64,000 nucleotides of DNA from Psococerastis gibbosa (taxonomy: Eukaryota > Arthropoda > Insecta > Psocodea > Psocidae): NCBI GenBank assembly GCA_963971405.1, contig OZ020485.1, forward strand, positions 51,581,469-51,645,468, written 5' to 3'. The notes beneath the pieces are model-generated. The model saw nothing but the letters and a program-made list of their open reading frames with translations, was not told the origin of the DNA and ran no database searches. Made by a program: the position numbers and the translations under genes. This document shows positions 40,891 through 51,378 of this stretch, piece by piece (the first letter of the stretch is position 1; every line of letters starts with the position of its first letter).

Positions 40891-41395
40891 TAAAGCAAAA
40901 CCTTATGTGTTTAAGCAAAACTTGTTTATAACTAGACCTAGGTATAACTAGAATTAGTAAAAACGAAATATAAACGCTGCAGCAGCCTGATCGGGGCGTT
41001 TATAATACCGGGGTTAAATAAATACCCTAGGATTATAACTGTAAACAAACAAATTTTGAATAGCACTTTCCATTATAAAATTATCTTGTTAAGGCGCCCA
41101 TTCCACATAGGGGGGTATTCCACATACGTACAACGTCAATGAAAATTATGAAATTGAAGGACATTTCAATTTCTCATTGATGGGGGCCATTCCATATGTT
41201 TTTTCAAAAATTGACAATTTTCAATGGAGTTCTTGCGAAGTGACGTCACAGTAAGAGGGCGGAGCTAACAGCGCATGCGTGATTGCGAAGATAATGTAAA
41301 CAAAATCAGCTGTTCGGCCGTTGGAGGATATGAAATGCATTGAGCGCTATTGATTTTTACAGTTTTACGTTGTTATTATTCATATTTCTAGCGTT

Positions 41396-41542
41396 ATGGT
41401 CAAGCATTGCTGCTATGGCTTGTGTAATAGTGATAGCCTACACCAGGACAGAGCACATATGAGAGAGGTCCGAATTATATCGTTCCCCAAGCCACTGGAA
41501 AAAATTAAGAAATGCAAGTGGAGGTTGCATCTTTGTGGCTGA
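41396..41542 (+). pseudogene. THAP zinc-finger exon of the transposon
   Basis: ATG opens MVKHCCYGLCNSDS, followed by RIISFPKPLEK and CKWRLHLCG, then TGA. Past the stop the same frame reads TKSTIFKVTKYTYIC, which fits the second half of a THAP domain (C2CH: CX4C, the conserved FP, W and the C of YIC). A single in-frame TGA at 41540-41542 interrupts it, and the hAT MITE at 41587 cuts off the remainder including the His. THAP domains bind DNA and in transposases recognise the element ends. Confidence 0.75.
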
Positions 41543-41586
41543 ACGAAGTCCACAATATTTAAAGTTACAAAATACACATATATATG

Positions 41587-41753
41587 CATGGCCGTGCCCA
41601 GGAGGTGGTCCATGGGGTCCGCACCCCCCCCCCCCCGAATTAAATTTCTGCTAGTAAACCTGTATGGTTTGAATTAATTCATTCATTAATAAATTACGTA
41701 AAAAATTGTTTGGACCCCCCCCCCCCCGAAATCATAACCTGGGAACAGCCTTG
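41587..41753 (+). mobile_element. hAT MITE with poly-C tracts and a clean 8-bp target duplication
   Basis: It starts CATGGCCGTGCCCAGG and ends CCTGGGAACAGCCTTG, inverted with mismatches. TATATATG flanks both ends (41579-41586 and 41754-41761), the 8-bp duplication expected of hAT. Two C-runs lie just inside the ends, around an AT-rich middle with AATAAATTACGT. It interrupts the THAP domain right after its YIC. Confidence 0.85.
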
Positions 41754-41833
41754 TATATATGTTAAAAACATTTAGTGGATCCTACTGGGCCAACGAAAGA
41801 TTATCCCGATCCAATCGGACAGTCGATTGAGAT

Positions 41834-41991
41834 CATGGCCGTAGCCGTAGTTCAACCCCCCCCCCCCTGATGAAATGGCTTGATACTAAATAGAATTGGA
41901 TTTTGAGAGGAAAAATATAAGCTACTATGTAATATCCAATTAAATTTCTGAACCCCCCCCCCCCCCCCGAAAAATCCTGGCTACGGCCTTG
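41834..41991 (+). mobile_element. hAT-like MITE with poly-C tracts
   Basis: It starts CATGGCCGTAGCCG and ends CCTGGCTACGGCCTTG with C-runs inside both ends. ATTGAGAT before and ATTGGGAC after are a likely worn 8-bp duplication. The middle differs from the copy at 41587-41753. Confidence 0.65.
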
Positions 41992-42042
41992 ATTGGGACC
42001 AATAATGTATATTAATATATATCGTCGTTACTTTCCAGTGGC

Positions 42043-43151
42043 CATGGCCGTGCCCAGGTAGGTGGTGCATGGGGTCCGGACCCCCCCCCCCCCCCCCCGA
42101 AATATTTTTTTTATGTAAACCTGTATTGCTCGATGACCATTAATTCAATAATAATAAATTACGTTAAAAAAATTTGGACCCCCCCCCCCCCCCGGATGGC
42201 TTATCACCACTGTTATTCAACCTGGTGCTAGAGAAGGTAGTACGGAGTGTCCGAGACATGAATTGTGGAGTAGACTTAGGTGGCCTGATCAAGATCCTAG
42301 GGTATGCGGATGACCTAAATGTGGTAGCACACAAAAAAGAAGACGCGGAAGCTCTGGTCACAAAAATATTAGAAGCAGCCAGCACTGTTGGCCTAAGTGT
42401 AAATGCTGAAAAAACAAAGTACCTTTTACTCAGTAAGGAAGAAGAGCATCATCAGCAAGCACAGTCTGGCAATTACTCTTTCGAACGAGTCAGCGATTTC
42501 CGCTACCTTGGCTCCGTGGTCACAGAGACAAACGACACAAGTGTAGATGTGAAGAGCCGTGTAAAGGCGGCAAACGTTGCCTTTTTCCAAACGAGTAGCC
42601 TATTCCGATCACGTTTACTCTCCTGGACAACAAAGACAAGACTGTACAAGACCCTAGTCCGCCCAGTCCTCTTGTATGGAGCTGAAGCTTGGGCACTAAA
42701 GAAAAGGGATGAAAACCTACTAATGGTCTTCGAACGAAAGATGCTCCGCAGAATATTTGGAGGTGTAATGGACGAGAGAGGATGGCGCATCAGGCACAAC
42801 GCAGAACTGTATGCGCTATACAAATCAGCGGATGTGCTATCCGAACTCCGAGCTCGAAGACTCCAATGGCTTGGCCATGTAGCGAGGATGGAACGTTCCA
42901 GAGCACCTCTAAGAGTACTAGACGCTTTGCCTGACGGTCAGAGAGGAAGAGGAAGACCACGAAGAAGATGGTTCGACCAGGCCATGGTCGACCTAGATAA
43001 AGCGGGCATTGATCGTCAGAGCTGGAGAGAGACGGCGCATGACCGAAAGAGATGGCGAGCTTGTGTGTACGCGGCGAAAGGTCCCCCCGGACCCACCCAG
43101 CCACCATAAGTCAAGTCCCCCCCCCCCGAAAACAAAAGCTGGGACGGCCTG
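42043..43151 (+). mobile_element. hAT-like MITE holding a LINE fragment between its poly-C tracts
   Basis: Left end CATGGCCGTGCCCAGG, C-run, AT-rich middle and second C-run match the MITE at 41587-41753. At the second C-run (42179-42193) the sequence passes into a LINE RT frame, and after it another C-run (43118-43127) leads to GCTGGGACGGCCTG, a MITE end. No matching 8-bp duplication is seen. Confidence 0.55.
42194..43109 (+). mobile_element. LINE RT C-terminal fragment (RTE-like), long open frame
   Basis: About 305 codons stay open: DGLSPLLFNLVLEKV (RT motif B end), LGYADDLNVVA with the catalytic ADD, VSDFRYLGSVV, RPVLLYGAEAW, then RRLQWLGHVARMERS and GRGRPRRRWFDQ, the tail common to arthropod RTE-like elements. 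It starts exactly after the glycine-rich motif B, abutting a C-run, and has no poly(A) or 3' UTR. The intact frame suggests a fairly young fragment. Frames on the other strand are shadows. Confidence 0.85.
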
Positions 43152-43850
43152 TGGCCCTACGAAAATTAACTGCTTTGGTGCTCAGATACTCAATTGAATT
43201 CTAGTGATAGTATTATGGAGAGACAATAGCCCTTTTTACGCTACTAATATTTACAAACAACATAATAGGCTAGCGTGTCGGCAGCCCAGTCGACTAGGCT
43301 ATATTTCATGGTAGTTATGCAGTAAAGTTGTATGGTTATGGCAATTAATCATTACTAATACATTAATTGTAATATGTATAAGCAAGCTTAGGCTCACATA
43401 CCCATTTAAAAATCTGTTCTGCCCTCGCGGAAGTATCACAACCAATGAAATAAAATAAGATACACAAGTGAATAATATTTTTCGACAATTATTTGCAGCT
43501 ACTTTACCGCAATTTTTTGTCAGTACCCGCGCAAGTATTGAAGGAACATATAAATAGCACTAATTTGCCGTTGAAAAGCGAAAAATTTTTTAAAATAAAA
43601 TAAATTTCATTGGAAAGCCTATACACTCAATGTTAAAATGAGGGGGTGATGTCCGAGAATCAGGGGTACCCCCTCCCTTTCCGACAGCCCGCCATCTTTG
43701 TTTTACCTGCGCAAGAACTCCATTGAACCGTATGCGCCAAATTTTTGAAATTTGTTTGCATTTGTTTCTTGAAATTGTATTTGTTTTCTTCGTCGCCTTA
43801 TTATTTAAACCTTATTATAATTTTTATACAGAAATGCTTTCTTTTTAGAG
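43152..43850. other. Right interior of the THAP transposon, unassigned
   Basis: CAAGAACTCCATTGAACCG near 43710 mirrors CAATGGAGTTCTTGCG near 41222 on the left, so this belongs to the same element. No second transposase exon is recognised. Confidence 0.4.
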
Positions 43851-44103
43851 AAATCAATTAAAATATTTGTACTTATTGTCATATCTCATGACGCCATTTC
43901 TTAATTTTAGATTGTTGTTTCATTGTTCGTGATTTTACTCTATGATCAATTGATCATTGATCAATTTTAACAATGGCATAGAGTAAAATTGAAATGTCCT
44001 TCAATTTCATAATTGTCATTGACGTTGTACGTATGTGGAATGGCCGCCTTACCAGTGGATTAAATAAATACCGGTATTATAAACGCCCCGATCAGGCTGC
44101 TGG

Positions 44104-44280
44104 AGTAGGAAGATTCCGCATACCCTGCTTTTCCCATACGCTACCTATACACTATGCATGTAGGGCCTAATAACAAATAAAAAATAGGCTACATTATATT
44201 ATTTTCCCGACCACAACATCAACACACAAAACAAATTCCAAATTTTGAACCACAATGCCGACTATATGTACTTTTACAAG
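44104..44280 (-). repeat. R1 dispersed repeat, fragment f
   Basis: GGAAGATTCCGCATACCCTG, then TTATTTTCCCGACCACAACA and ATCAACACACAAAAC match the right end of R1 in minus orientation. The left part is missing. Confidence 0.6.
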
Positions 44281-44342
44281 TGTCTCCGCCACAGGGGCCC
44301 TACGGGCCCCACATGGCTCCTGCACATGCGCCTGCCGCGGGC

Positions 44343-44870
44343 GGCAGCTCGGCCTTCGGCCTCGCGGTCACTGCTCATGGGCACTGATCATGGTGGGTAT
44401 CGTCATGGGTGTCAAATCCTCGCGTCGAGAGCTTTCCAATGAGGTATCACACACGATTGTAGCATGAATGGTATGGGAGTTTTGAGTTAAAAAAGGAAGA
44501 AGAATTGAAAAAGGCGTGTTTGGGGGGGGGGGAGGACGGTTATTGGCTATAGTTGCCACTTTTTACTAAGAAATTACATGGGGTGAAGATGGAACGCAGT
44601 GAAAGTTTACTTAAATACGGAGGAGAACCGTAGGAAACTCGGACTAAACGCAGCTCGGCCCTTCGGGCCTCGCCGTCACTGCTTCTGTAAATTAAGTATT
44701 GCGGTGGGTGTCATGGATGTCAAATCAATCGTCGAGTAGAGAGCTGTCCAATGAGGCATCACACATCATGCTAAGATGAATGGAACGATAGTTATGAATT
44801 AAAGAAGGAAGAGGAATGGAAAAAGGGCGAGTTTGTGAGAGGGAGGAGGGTGGATGTTGGAAAAATTTTT
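44343..44870 (+). repeat. Two diverged direct repeats with CGGCCTTCGGCC hairpins
   Basis: Blocks starting at about 44345 and 44651 share CAGCTCGGCC(C)TTCGGGCCTCG, CACTGCT, GTGTCAAATC, AGAGCT(T)TCCAATGAGG, ATCACACA and a purine-rich GGAAGAAGAAT...GGAGGA end. The period is about 306 bp. They precede the larger array to the right. Confidence 0.6.
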
Positions 44871-44874
44871 AAAT

Positions 44875-47800
44875 ACTCGTTTGAAACCTTCATTTCAATT
44901 GCATTTATGGACATGTAAGCCATTTATGTCCATTACAAATTTTAGGCTGTGGAATTGTTTTTCTTCTGTTTCTCGGTCTTATTACACCTAATTGGATATT
45001 AATTAATTTTACACTCATGAAACCAATACAGGTTGCTATAATATTCTTAGCAATGCCAATAATGATAGTATGCCAAGCTTTCAAAATCAGTATCCTGGGA
45101 TGAAATGGTTGAAAAAATAATAATACCGTATGTAAAAAATATGGAAAATAAGTCATTTGCTGCATTGAAACAGCACTAAGAATAGTTATTGTAAATGGGT
45201 CGCTTTGATTTTTTAGATAGCCTACCCTACGGTATGAAATAAAATATTATGTGTCATATAAATCTACATAACACAACATAAACCACGGGTAAATAAAAAT
45301 TGAAATGGAATGGGATATTTCCCCGACTTTTCCTTTATTAACTTTTGTGTTTGGACCGAATTTTAAGGGGTTAGGGGGTGTGCTACTCGGAACAGTTTTT
45401 GATAGCAATTCTCGGTATTTAAGGATGAAAAAAAATTGGTTGTCTCTATGTCGGTTGTAAAGGCGGTTTACGGACGATAGTTTATCGTGACGACGCCTAA
45501 ATAAACTTAAATTTAATTAACTAATTAACTTAAATAATATATGGCTGGAAAGAGAAAGAAACGTGGAAAAGCCCGAAAAAGCCTATAAGTAATTTTAATT
45601 TTTTATATATAGGTAGACAATAACGCGGCCATTGAATATATAACACTAGTGTTATATATATTCCATGACGCTGCCGAAAGAGGCCTTTTTTTGAGGAAAA
45701 TCATGCGCACCCCCTGGCGTTTTACACCCTAAAGCCAAAACACTTGCTTGATTACCAAAAAGCATATCATGGCATGAAAGAGGGAGAATGGACGAAGACA
45801 TGGGTATAATTTAAATTATTAAGATAGGTCTTCCACATAAAAAAATTGCTTTAAACCCGCCCACGCAATTCAAATGGGATTGCCGGAAATGCGTCACTTT
45901 GTGTTCCACTGAAGGTATGAATTTGAAAATATGTGTTTATACTCGTTTGAAACCATAATTAATACGGCTTCTAAAGAGACATAATTAATTAAATTCGGTT
46001 GAAAATTGCAGGCTGTGGAATTGAATATCAATTTTCTCGTCAATATGCACCGAAATTGAATATTAATTAATTTTACTGTCTTCAAAGCTGTATTCTTGGC
46101 TTTAATTAGCCTAACTTTGCTAAAAAAACTATAATATACATTAAGCAATAGTATGTGTTATAGTTACTCCTGGGACTTAGTGGTGAAAAAAAATTATTTT
46201 GCCGAGAAACCGGAAAATATTCATTGATCTATCACATAGCTGCATTGAAACAGCTTGAAGAATACGTATTGCGTGCGGGGGTTTTTAAATTTTTTTGATT
46301 TAATACAGTGCATGTTAAAGTAATTCGTGATAAAAACAGCTACAAAAATGCAACATAAGCCACGGATTAAATAAATACCAAAATCGAACGGGAGATTTCC
46401 CCGACCTTTTCATGAAATTTTTTGTTTTGACCGAATTTTCAGGGGGAAGGGGGTTGAAAGTAGTTATATGTTTGTATTTGTTTAAAACCTGTATTTAAGC
46501 CGCTTATAATGAGGCAATAACCGTGTTGCCCTAAGTTGGATATTACAGGCTGAATCATTTTTTAACTCTTTTTTCGTCTATATACACCGAAATTGAACAT
46601 TAATAATTTTTACGGTTTTAAAAGCAAAATAGGTGGCCTAAATTAGCTTGACATTGCTATAGATACTATAGTTAACATTAAGCAACAGTTTCCGTTGGTT
46701 ATTCTAGGGAAAAAAGGGTGCAAAAAAATTAATGTCGAGAATACAGAAAATAGTCATTTATCTCTTGAAATTGAAATAGCTCGAAGAATACGTAGTGTAT
46801 TAGGGGTTATTTGACTTTTTCGGTTAGCTTATAGTATAAGCTATAGTATATATATAGTATATATAGTATATATATATATAGTATATATATAGATATAGTA
46901 TATAGTATAAGCTAAGATAATAAAAGATAAAAACGTCGACTAAATGCAACATAAACCATAGAGTATGTAAAATCACCGAAAGTGGACATGAAACATGCCT
47001 TAAAAATAAACAAATAGCCTATTCGAAATTTTGGGTTCTTAAATTGGGAAAATATGTTGATAGTGTATCATAGTATTACATTAAACCGGTGCAGTGGCAT
47101 AATGTGTGATAACTTTTATCCATATAAAATATACATATAGAAATAGGAAGCAAAAGATTGGTCATTTTTAACGTGAAACTTGAAGATATGCACACTGCAA
47201 CCGAAATGGTAGGTCTAAATTGGATGATTTGTTGATAACTTGTTTACATTAGTAAACAACATGCGAAACTGCAAATTTAAAAAACTTTTTCACCCCTTAA
47301 ATAAGGGTAGATTTTTCGAAATGATCGAAAACGGGAATAATTTTGAGAATATCCAATAATAATAATAATAATAAAAATAAATTTCGTGTTTGACCCGATT
47401 TTCAAGGGGGAGGGGGACGATGGAACCACCCCTTGTACACTCGGGTGAAAGCCCTATTTATACTGCCTTAACGACATATATTAGACATTCTCGCACATTG
47501 ATAACTGCAGACTGTGCAAAATTTGTAACTGCAGAAACGGGTGAATTCCATGAGTTTTTCGTAAAATTTTGTGTATCGACCCAAATTTCAGGGGGAAGGA
47601 GATTCATAGTAGTTATGTGTTTGTATTCGTTTAAAAGCTGTATTTGTGCTGCTTATAGTGAAGCAATAAGCGTTGGCCTAAGTTAGACATTACATACTGT
47701 ATAATTTTTTTAACTATTTTTCCGTCTTTATACACCTAAATTGAAAATTAATTAATTTTACGGTATTGAAAGCAATGTGGGTGGCTGAAATTACCTTAGC

Positions 47801-48540
47801 ATTGCTAAAGATACTATAGTAAACATTAAGCAAATGCTTCCGTAGGTAAATCCTGGTCTAATTCTGGGTGCAAAAAAATTAATATGCCGAGAATACGGAA
47901 AATGGTCATTTATCTATCACTTGGCGGCATTGAAATATGCCTCGAAGAATACGTAATGTCTTTGGGGTTATTGGACCTTTTAATGTACGTAGCCTATAGT
48001 ATAACATAAGATATTAGAAGATAAAAAGGTCTAATAATCACAACATAAACCATAGAATATACGTAAACCACCGAAATGAAACATAGCCTTAAAAATACAC
48101 CTATATATTTGATATTTTGGGTTCTTAAATTGGGAAAAATTGGGATTTTGATATTGTACGTTAATTACATCAATCACCTACAGTAGTTTAATGTGTGTTA
48201 ATTTTTATCCATATAAAATAAATATTATAGAAATAGGAAGCAAAACATGGGCCATTTTTAACGTGAAACACTATGCAATAGCTTTTGTTAGTAATTTGTG
48301 GGATTTATGGCTGCAAAAAAATTAATCTGCCGACAAACCGGAAAATAGTCATTATATAATAGTCGGGTTTATCCCTTAGAGCCCTTACCATGAAAAAATG
48401 TAATAATTGTAAAAATGTATTGTATTGAAGGAAATAAATAAATATTGTATTGCATTCTATTATATAGATAGCGGCATTGAAATAGCTCGAAGAATGCATA
48501 TTGTATGTGGGCCTATTTGACCTTTTCAGATTGCCAATGG
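44875..48540 (+). repeat. Diverged array of a 540-bp core unit, no coding content recognised
   Basis: Core units start near 44875, 45931, 46471 and 47616. Shared landmarks in order: ACTCGTTTGAAACC, GGCTGTGGAATTG, CACCGAAATTGAA with TTAATTAATTTTAC, GCTA-AAACTATAATA-CATTAAGCAA, CCGAGAAACCGGAAAATA, GCATTGAAACAGCT-GAAGAATACGTA, CATAAACCACGG, and GACCGAATTTTCAGGGGGAA. Units 2 and 3 abut; others are spaced by extra sequence that includes a second shared block (46955-47050 and 48040-48135, GGGTTCTTAAATTGGGAAAA). A last partial unit is at 48300-48520. I see no protein, RNA gene or transposon ends. Confidence 0.6.
45636..45655. repeat. Perfect 20-bp palindrome
   Basis: ATATAACACTAGTGTTATAT reads the same on both strands and lies in the spacer between the first two core units. 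Confidence 0.55.
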
Positions 48541-48547
48541 TACCTAC

Positions 48548-48960
48548 ATAGGTTTACAAAAATCATGCCTCGAGACAATTTTTTTTATATTTTGGGCTAA
48601 CTCAATTTTGGGGGGGGGGGGGGGGGTTATTCTCAGAAAACTCCAAAAAAACGTCTAAAAACATTATTTCTCAAAAACGGCTCCAACGATTTCTTTTAAA
48701 TTCACATAGGCGTTATTAATGTTAACATAATGCAGGGGGTCACTTGCCCCTTGATAGTTTGCTTCTGGGGGTAAAAAAATTAAAATTTTAATGAAAAATG
48801 GCTAAAAAATAATTTTTCTACGAAACCTTTCTATCGATTATTTCTATACCTTCTGGCATGTTTTAGGTATTAAATTGAGTAGGCTAACGAAACCGCGGAC
48901 AGGTTGCTTTCCCAAAAAAATCTTTGGTTTGAGCAAAAAAAAAATGAACATTCACGCTCA
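48548..48960 (+). repeat. R2 dispersed repeat, copy b
   Basis: GGTTTACAAAAATCATGCCT, a G-run, AAAACGGCTCCAACGATTTC, GGGGGTCACTTGCCCCTTGA and GATTATTTCTATACCTTC match 57395-57830. Confidence 0.75.
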
Positions 48961-48974
48961 AATGCATTGAAATT

Positions 48975-49830
48975 CAATTCTCTCGGAACTACTTTTCATA
49001 TATGGTAACTACAGAGTACAAATTATTAATTTACCTGAAGTGAAGACGTCTAGTGAGAAATACGCGGAGGTTCTCCTTGGGCATTTGATCAAGCTCTAAT
49101 ATTTCTTGTCGTAGGGTGTCCAAGCTTAACAGTCAGCAATCATTCTAGGATGAATATACATAATATCCTTATCATACTTTCATCACATTCGTCGAGATCG
49201 CGTAGTATTCTTGACGTCTTTTTTCCTTAATATTTTTGTTGATTTTATACCTCGACGGACTCCTTGACTCTGTTTGAACCATATTAGGCAAAAAATCATT
49301 GATATAACTTTCAACTTCACCCCTCTTCCTTAAATAGTTCGCAACATTTTAAGATCATCATTCGGGCCTGCTAGTAAATTTGCTTGCCATAATTAACAAC
49401 CGGTTTATGCGGAAATGTTGCTTCAGTTTCACTGATTCTATCTTCCTCTTACTAGGCCTGCTTCCTTTGGTAAGGCTTACCACTCTTTTCTGCGGTCTGA
49501 ATGCTCTTAACGTCGAAGTTAACCGTCTACTTTCAAGTTGATCCATTTTATAATACAGTATAGTAAGAAGAAAATTTTATAAATTTCTCAAATTCAAGAA
49601 ACGCACTAATAATATTTATAACAATAAATATTGCTATGATTTTGTTCTATGATGACCCTAAAACCGTTCCACTAACGGTGTTACAATAGTTGAAGACAAT
49701 TAACATTCAGAAAATTTTACTCTTTATTTTGACATTGGAGCAGTAACATGCAAAGTAGTTCTATCTGATTTGAAAATGCAGCATAGGAAATTTGCATGGA
49801 GAGGCGGGACTTGGGAAGGCATAACGGGAA
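48975..49830 (-). mobile_element. Fragment of the fold-back transposon family of 4280-7045
   Basis: 48975-49160 is the reverse complement of about 5280-5470, and 49190-49830 matches the right arm 6138-7020 with gaps. The minus strand near 49140-49030 reads [20 protein letters not shown], a transposase-like stretch ending at a possible splice donor. So this copy retains interior sequence in a simpler, non-palindromic order. Confidence 0.6.
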
Positions 49831-50113
49831 TATTCATTGCGTAATTGCCCAAACTCGACTGGTCCAACAGTACCTCAAGAGGTGTTGAAAGAAAAGGGTA
49901 AAAATATTGTGTTACTGGCTAAGGAAGTTGAAAATTTTTCAGAGGTACTGACTCAATATTTCAGCAGTTACGTGAAGATACTCATACAAATCGACGAACA
50001 GACAGATAATTTGTAAAAAACACTTTTGGGTTCCAGGGAACTCAAAACGTGTAATTCCACTGAAATCCCAAAATCGAAAGATTTCATCACAAAGCTTTCC
50101 TTATAAATATGGA
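49831..50113. repeat. Unassigned dispersed sequence
   Basis: CTTTTGGGTTCCAGGGAACT and the text around it resemble the left part of R2 copy c (CCAGGTCCCAGGAACCAAAA, minus orientation). No other feature is seen. Confidence 0.3.
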
Positions 50114-50178
50114 CATTTTTGTTCTATTACTAAGCCAACCTAGCTGAGTTAGGGCTATAAAGCCCTCTTACACTAAAC

Positions 50179-51378
50179 AAAAAATAACAAAAACTTAGAG
50201 TTTTAGAAAAACTTGTTATAACAACCCGAATTAGTAAAACCCAAATAATCGTTAAGAAATTAACTTTGTCTAAGAAACCCACTTGTGTTAGTATAAAACC
50301 CTGAGCGCTTTCGGCAAGAACTGCCATCTACAGAGGGAAACCCACTAGCACAGTTACACCTTATCTGCGATTTGAGACTTGCTCAACTCGAGGAGAAGAT
50401 GCAAATGTGACTAGGGAGAGGAAACCTTGGTTTATATAGGACTGGGAGCGGGGGGAGGAGGGGGTGGGAGGGGGCGTGGCTGGTTACCTATTCCTAACCT
50501 ACTAGCTAGATCTATTAGAAGGGATGATTGTGTGAATGTTATGTCGTTTGTTAATTTTTCCATATTGTGTAAAGCTCTTTTGATTTCAACATTTTCAAAA
50601 AAATTTAAAGTGTAACTTTTCTTTATTTTGTGTAGGGCTGTCCAATTGTGAGGATCGAATGTGTGGTTTTCCGAGTTAAGGTGTTTCGCGAATGTGCTGT
50701 TGGTGTTGGTGTCTCCTATACCTGTTATATGTTCTCTGACCCTAGTTTTAAAGCTTCTGCCTGTTTGGCCTATGTAAATTGCGTTACAATCGTTACAATT
50801 TAGACGATAAACTCCATTGCCTTTTTCTTTTTCTGGTTTGGTTTTGCAGTTCATGAGTTTATTGGCCAAATTGTTGCGATTGTACGGGGCTGGTGTTTTG
50901 TCTGTTGTAGAAGAAATGAGGTTACTAATTTTTTCTGTGATTTTTTCTATGTATTGTATCCTGACATATGATTTATTGGTTACCGGGTTTAAGCTCCCTG
51001 GGGGGTAAATTAGTTTGAGGTTGTGTTTGATCTTGTGATGTCGTAGGATTCTGTCTATTAGGTTGAGATTGAAATTGTTATTTTGGGCAATTTGTTTTAT
51101 TGTATTTAATTCATTATTATAGTTGGTTTGATTCATAGGGATGTTAAGGAGTCGAAAAATCATACTATGGAATGCTGCGTGTTTGTGCTGGAATGGGTGA
51201 GAAGAATCAACAGGGATTATATTAGTGGGTTTCTTAGACAAAGTTAATTTCTTAACGATTATTTGGGTTTTACTAATTCGGGTTGTTATAACAAGTTTTT
51301 CTAAAACTCTAAGTTTTTGTTATTTTTTGTTTATTAAAATGAAATACCACGAAGTCACGAGTAATCTAATTATTTATG
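50179..51378 (-). mobile_element. Penelope-type element lacking reverse transcriptase, GIY-YIG end only
   Basis: CTCTTACACTAAAC stands at 50165-50178 and again at 51379-51392: a 14-bp target duplication that defines the insert exactly. Its termini are inverted relative to each other (50190-50330 and 51220-51330 share GTTGTTATAACAAG, TTTCTTAGACAAAGTT and TTAGTAAAACCC). The coding frame between gives only the C-terminal part of the usual protein. It is 1.2 kb. Copies of its terminal repeat are at 7250-7690. Confidence 0.8.
50432..51241 (-). CDS. GIY-YIG endonuclease part of a Penelope-type protein
   Basis: A 269-codon open frame. Its centre is a GIY-YIG module: GVYRLNCNDCNAIYIGQTGR, then RVREHITG and FAKHLNSENHTF, with the CNDC cysteines typical of Penelope-like endonucleases. 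The N-terminal part (FHSMIFRLLNIPM, LIDRILRHHKI) matches the linker after the RT in such proteins; RT motifs A-C are absent. The frame runs into the left terminal repeat and a proline run. The frame starts with a non-ATG codon in the terminal repeat, so the true start is unknown. A shadow frame lies on the plus strand. Confidence 0.8.
   Translation of the reverse strand: MSKKPTNIIPVDSSHPFQHKHAAFHSMIFRLLNIPMNQTNYNNELNTIKQIAQNNNFNLNLIDRILRHHKIKHNLKLIYPPGSLNPVTNKSYVRIQYIEKITEKISNLISSTTDKTPAPYNRNNLANKLMNCKTKPEKEKGNGVYRLNCNDCNAIYIGQTGRSFKTRVREHITGIGDTNTNSTFAKHLNSENHTFDPHNWTALHKIKKSYTLNFFENVEIKRALHNMEKLTNDITFTQSSLLIDLASRLGIGNQPRPLPPPPPPAPSPI

Larger units (their letters stand above)
41093..44048. 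mobile_element. THAP-domain DNA transposon, interrupted and mostly eroded
   Basis: Left end GGCGCCCATTCCACAT and right end ATGTGGAATGGCCGCC are inverted; the repeat continues with CGTACAACGTCAATGA and AATTGAAGGACATTTCAATT. TTA stands on both sides (41089-41091 and 44049-44051, with an extra A on the left). The right part shares its body with the MITE at 13350-13732. Inside are a THAP exon (41396-41542), two hAT MITEs and a third hAT MITE carrying a LINE piece. No DDE domain is recognised. The superfamily is uncertain: a TTA site suggests Harbinger, while THAP is common in Kolobok and P. Confidence 0.7.
40978..44103. mobile_element. MITE-B copy, outer shell of a nest
   Basis: The termini CAGCAGCCTGATCGGGGCGT (left) and ACGCCCCGATCAGGCTGCTG (right) are inverted and enclose the shorter inner sequence seen in the copy at 37938-38145. 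Its body is interrupted at 41093 by the THAP transposon and resumes at about 44052 (GGATTAAATAAATACCGG). Confidence 0.7.

Noticed and set aside
42503-43107. Minus-strand frames over the LINE fragment
   Set aside because: They are shadows of the RT frame.
45636-45655. 20-bp palindrome as a protein-binding operator
   Set aside because: A single AT-rich palindrome with no gene nearby does not support a regulatory call.
44875-48540. CRISPR-like or centromeric satellite reading of the array
   Set aside because: Units are long, diverged and few, with no short regular repeats and spacers; only 'diverged array' is supported.
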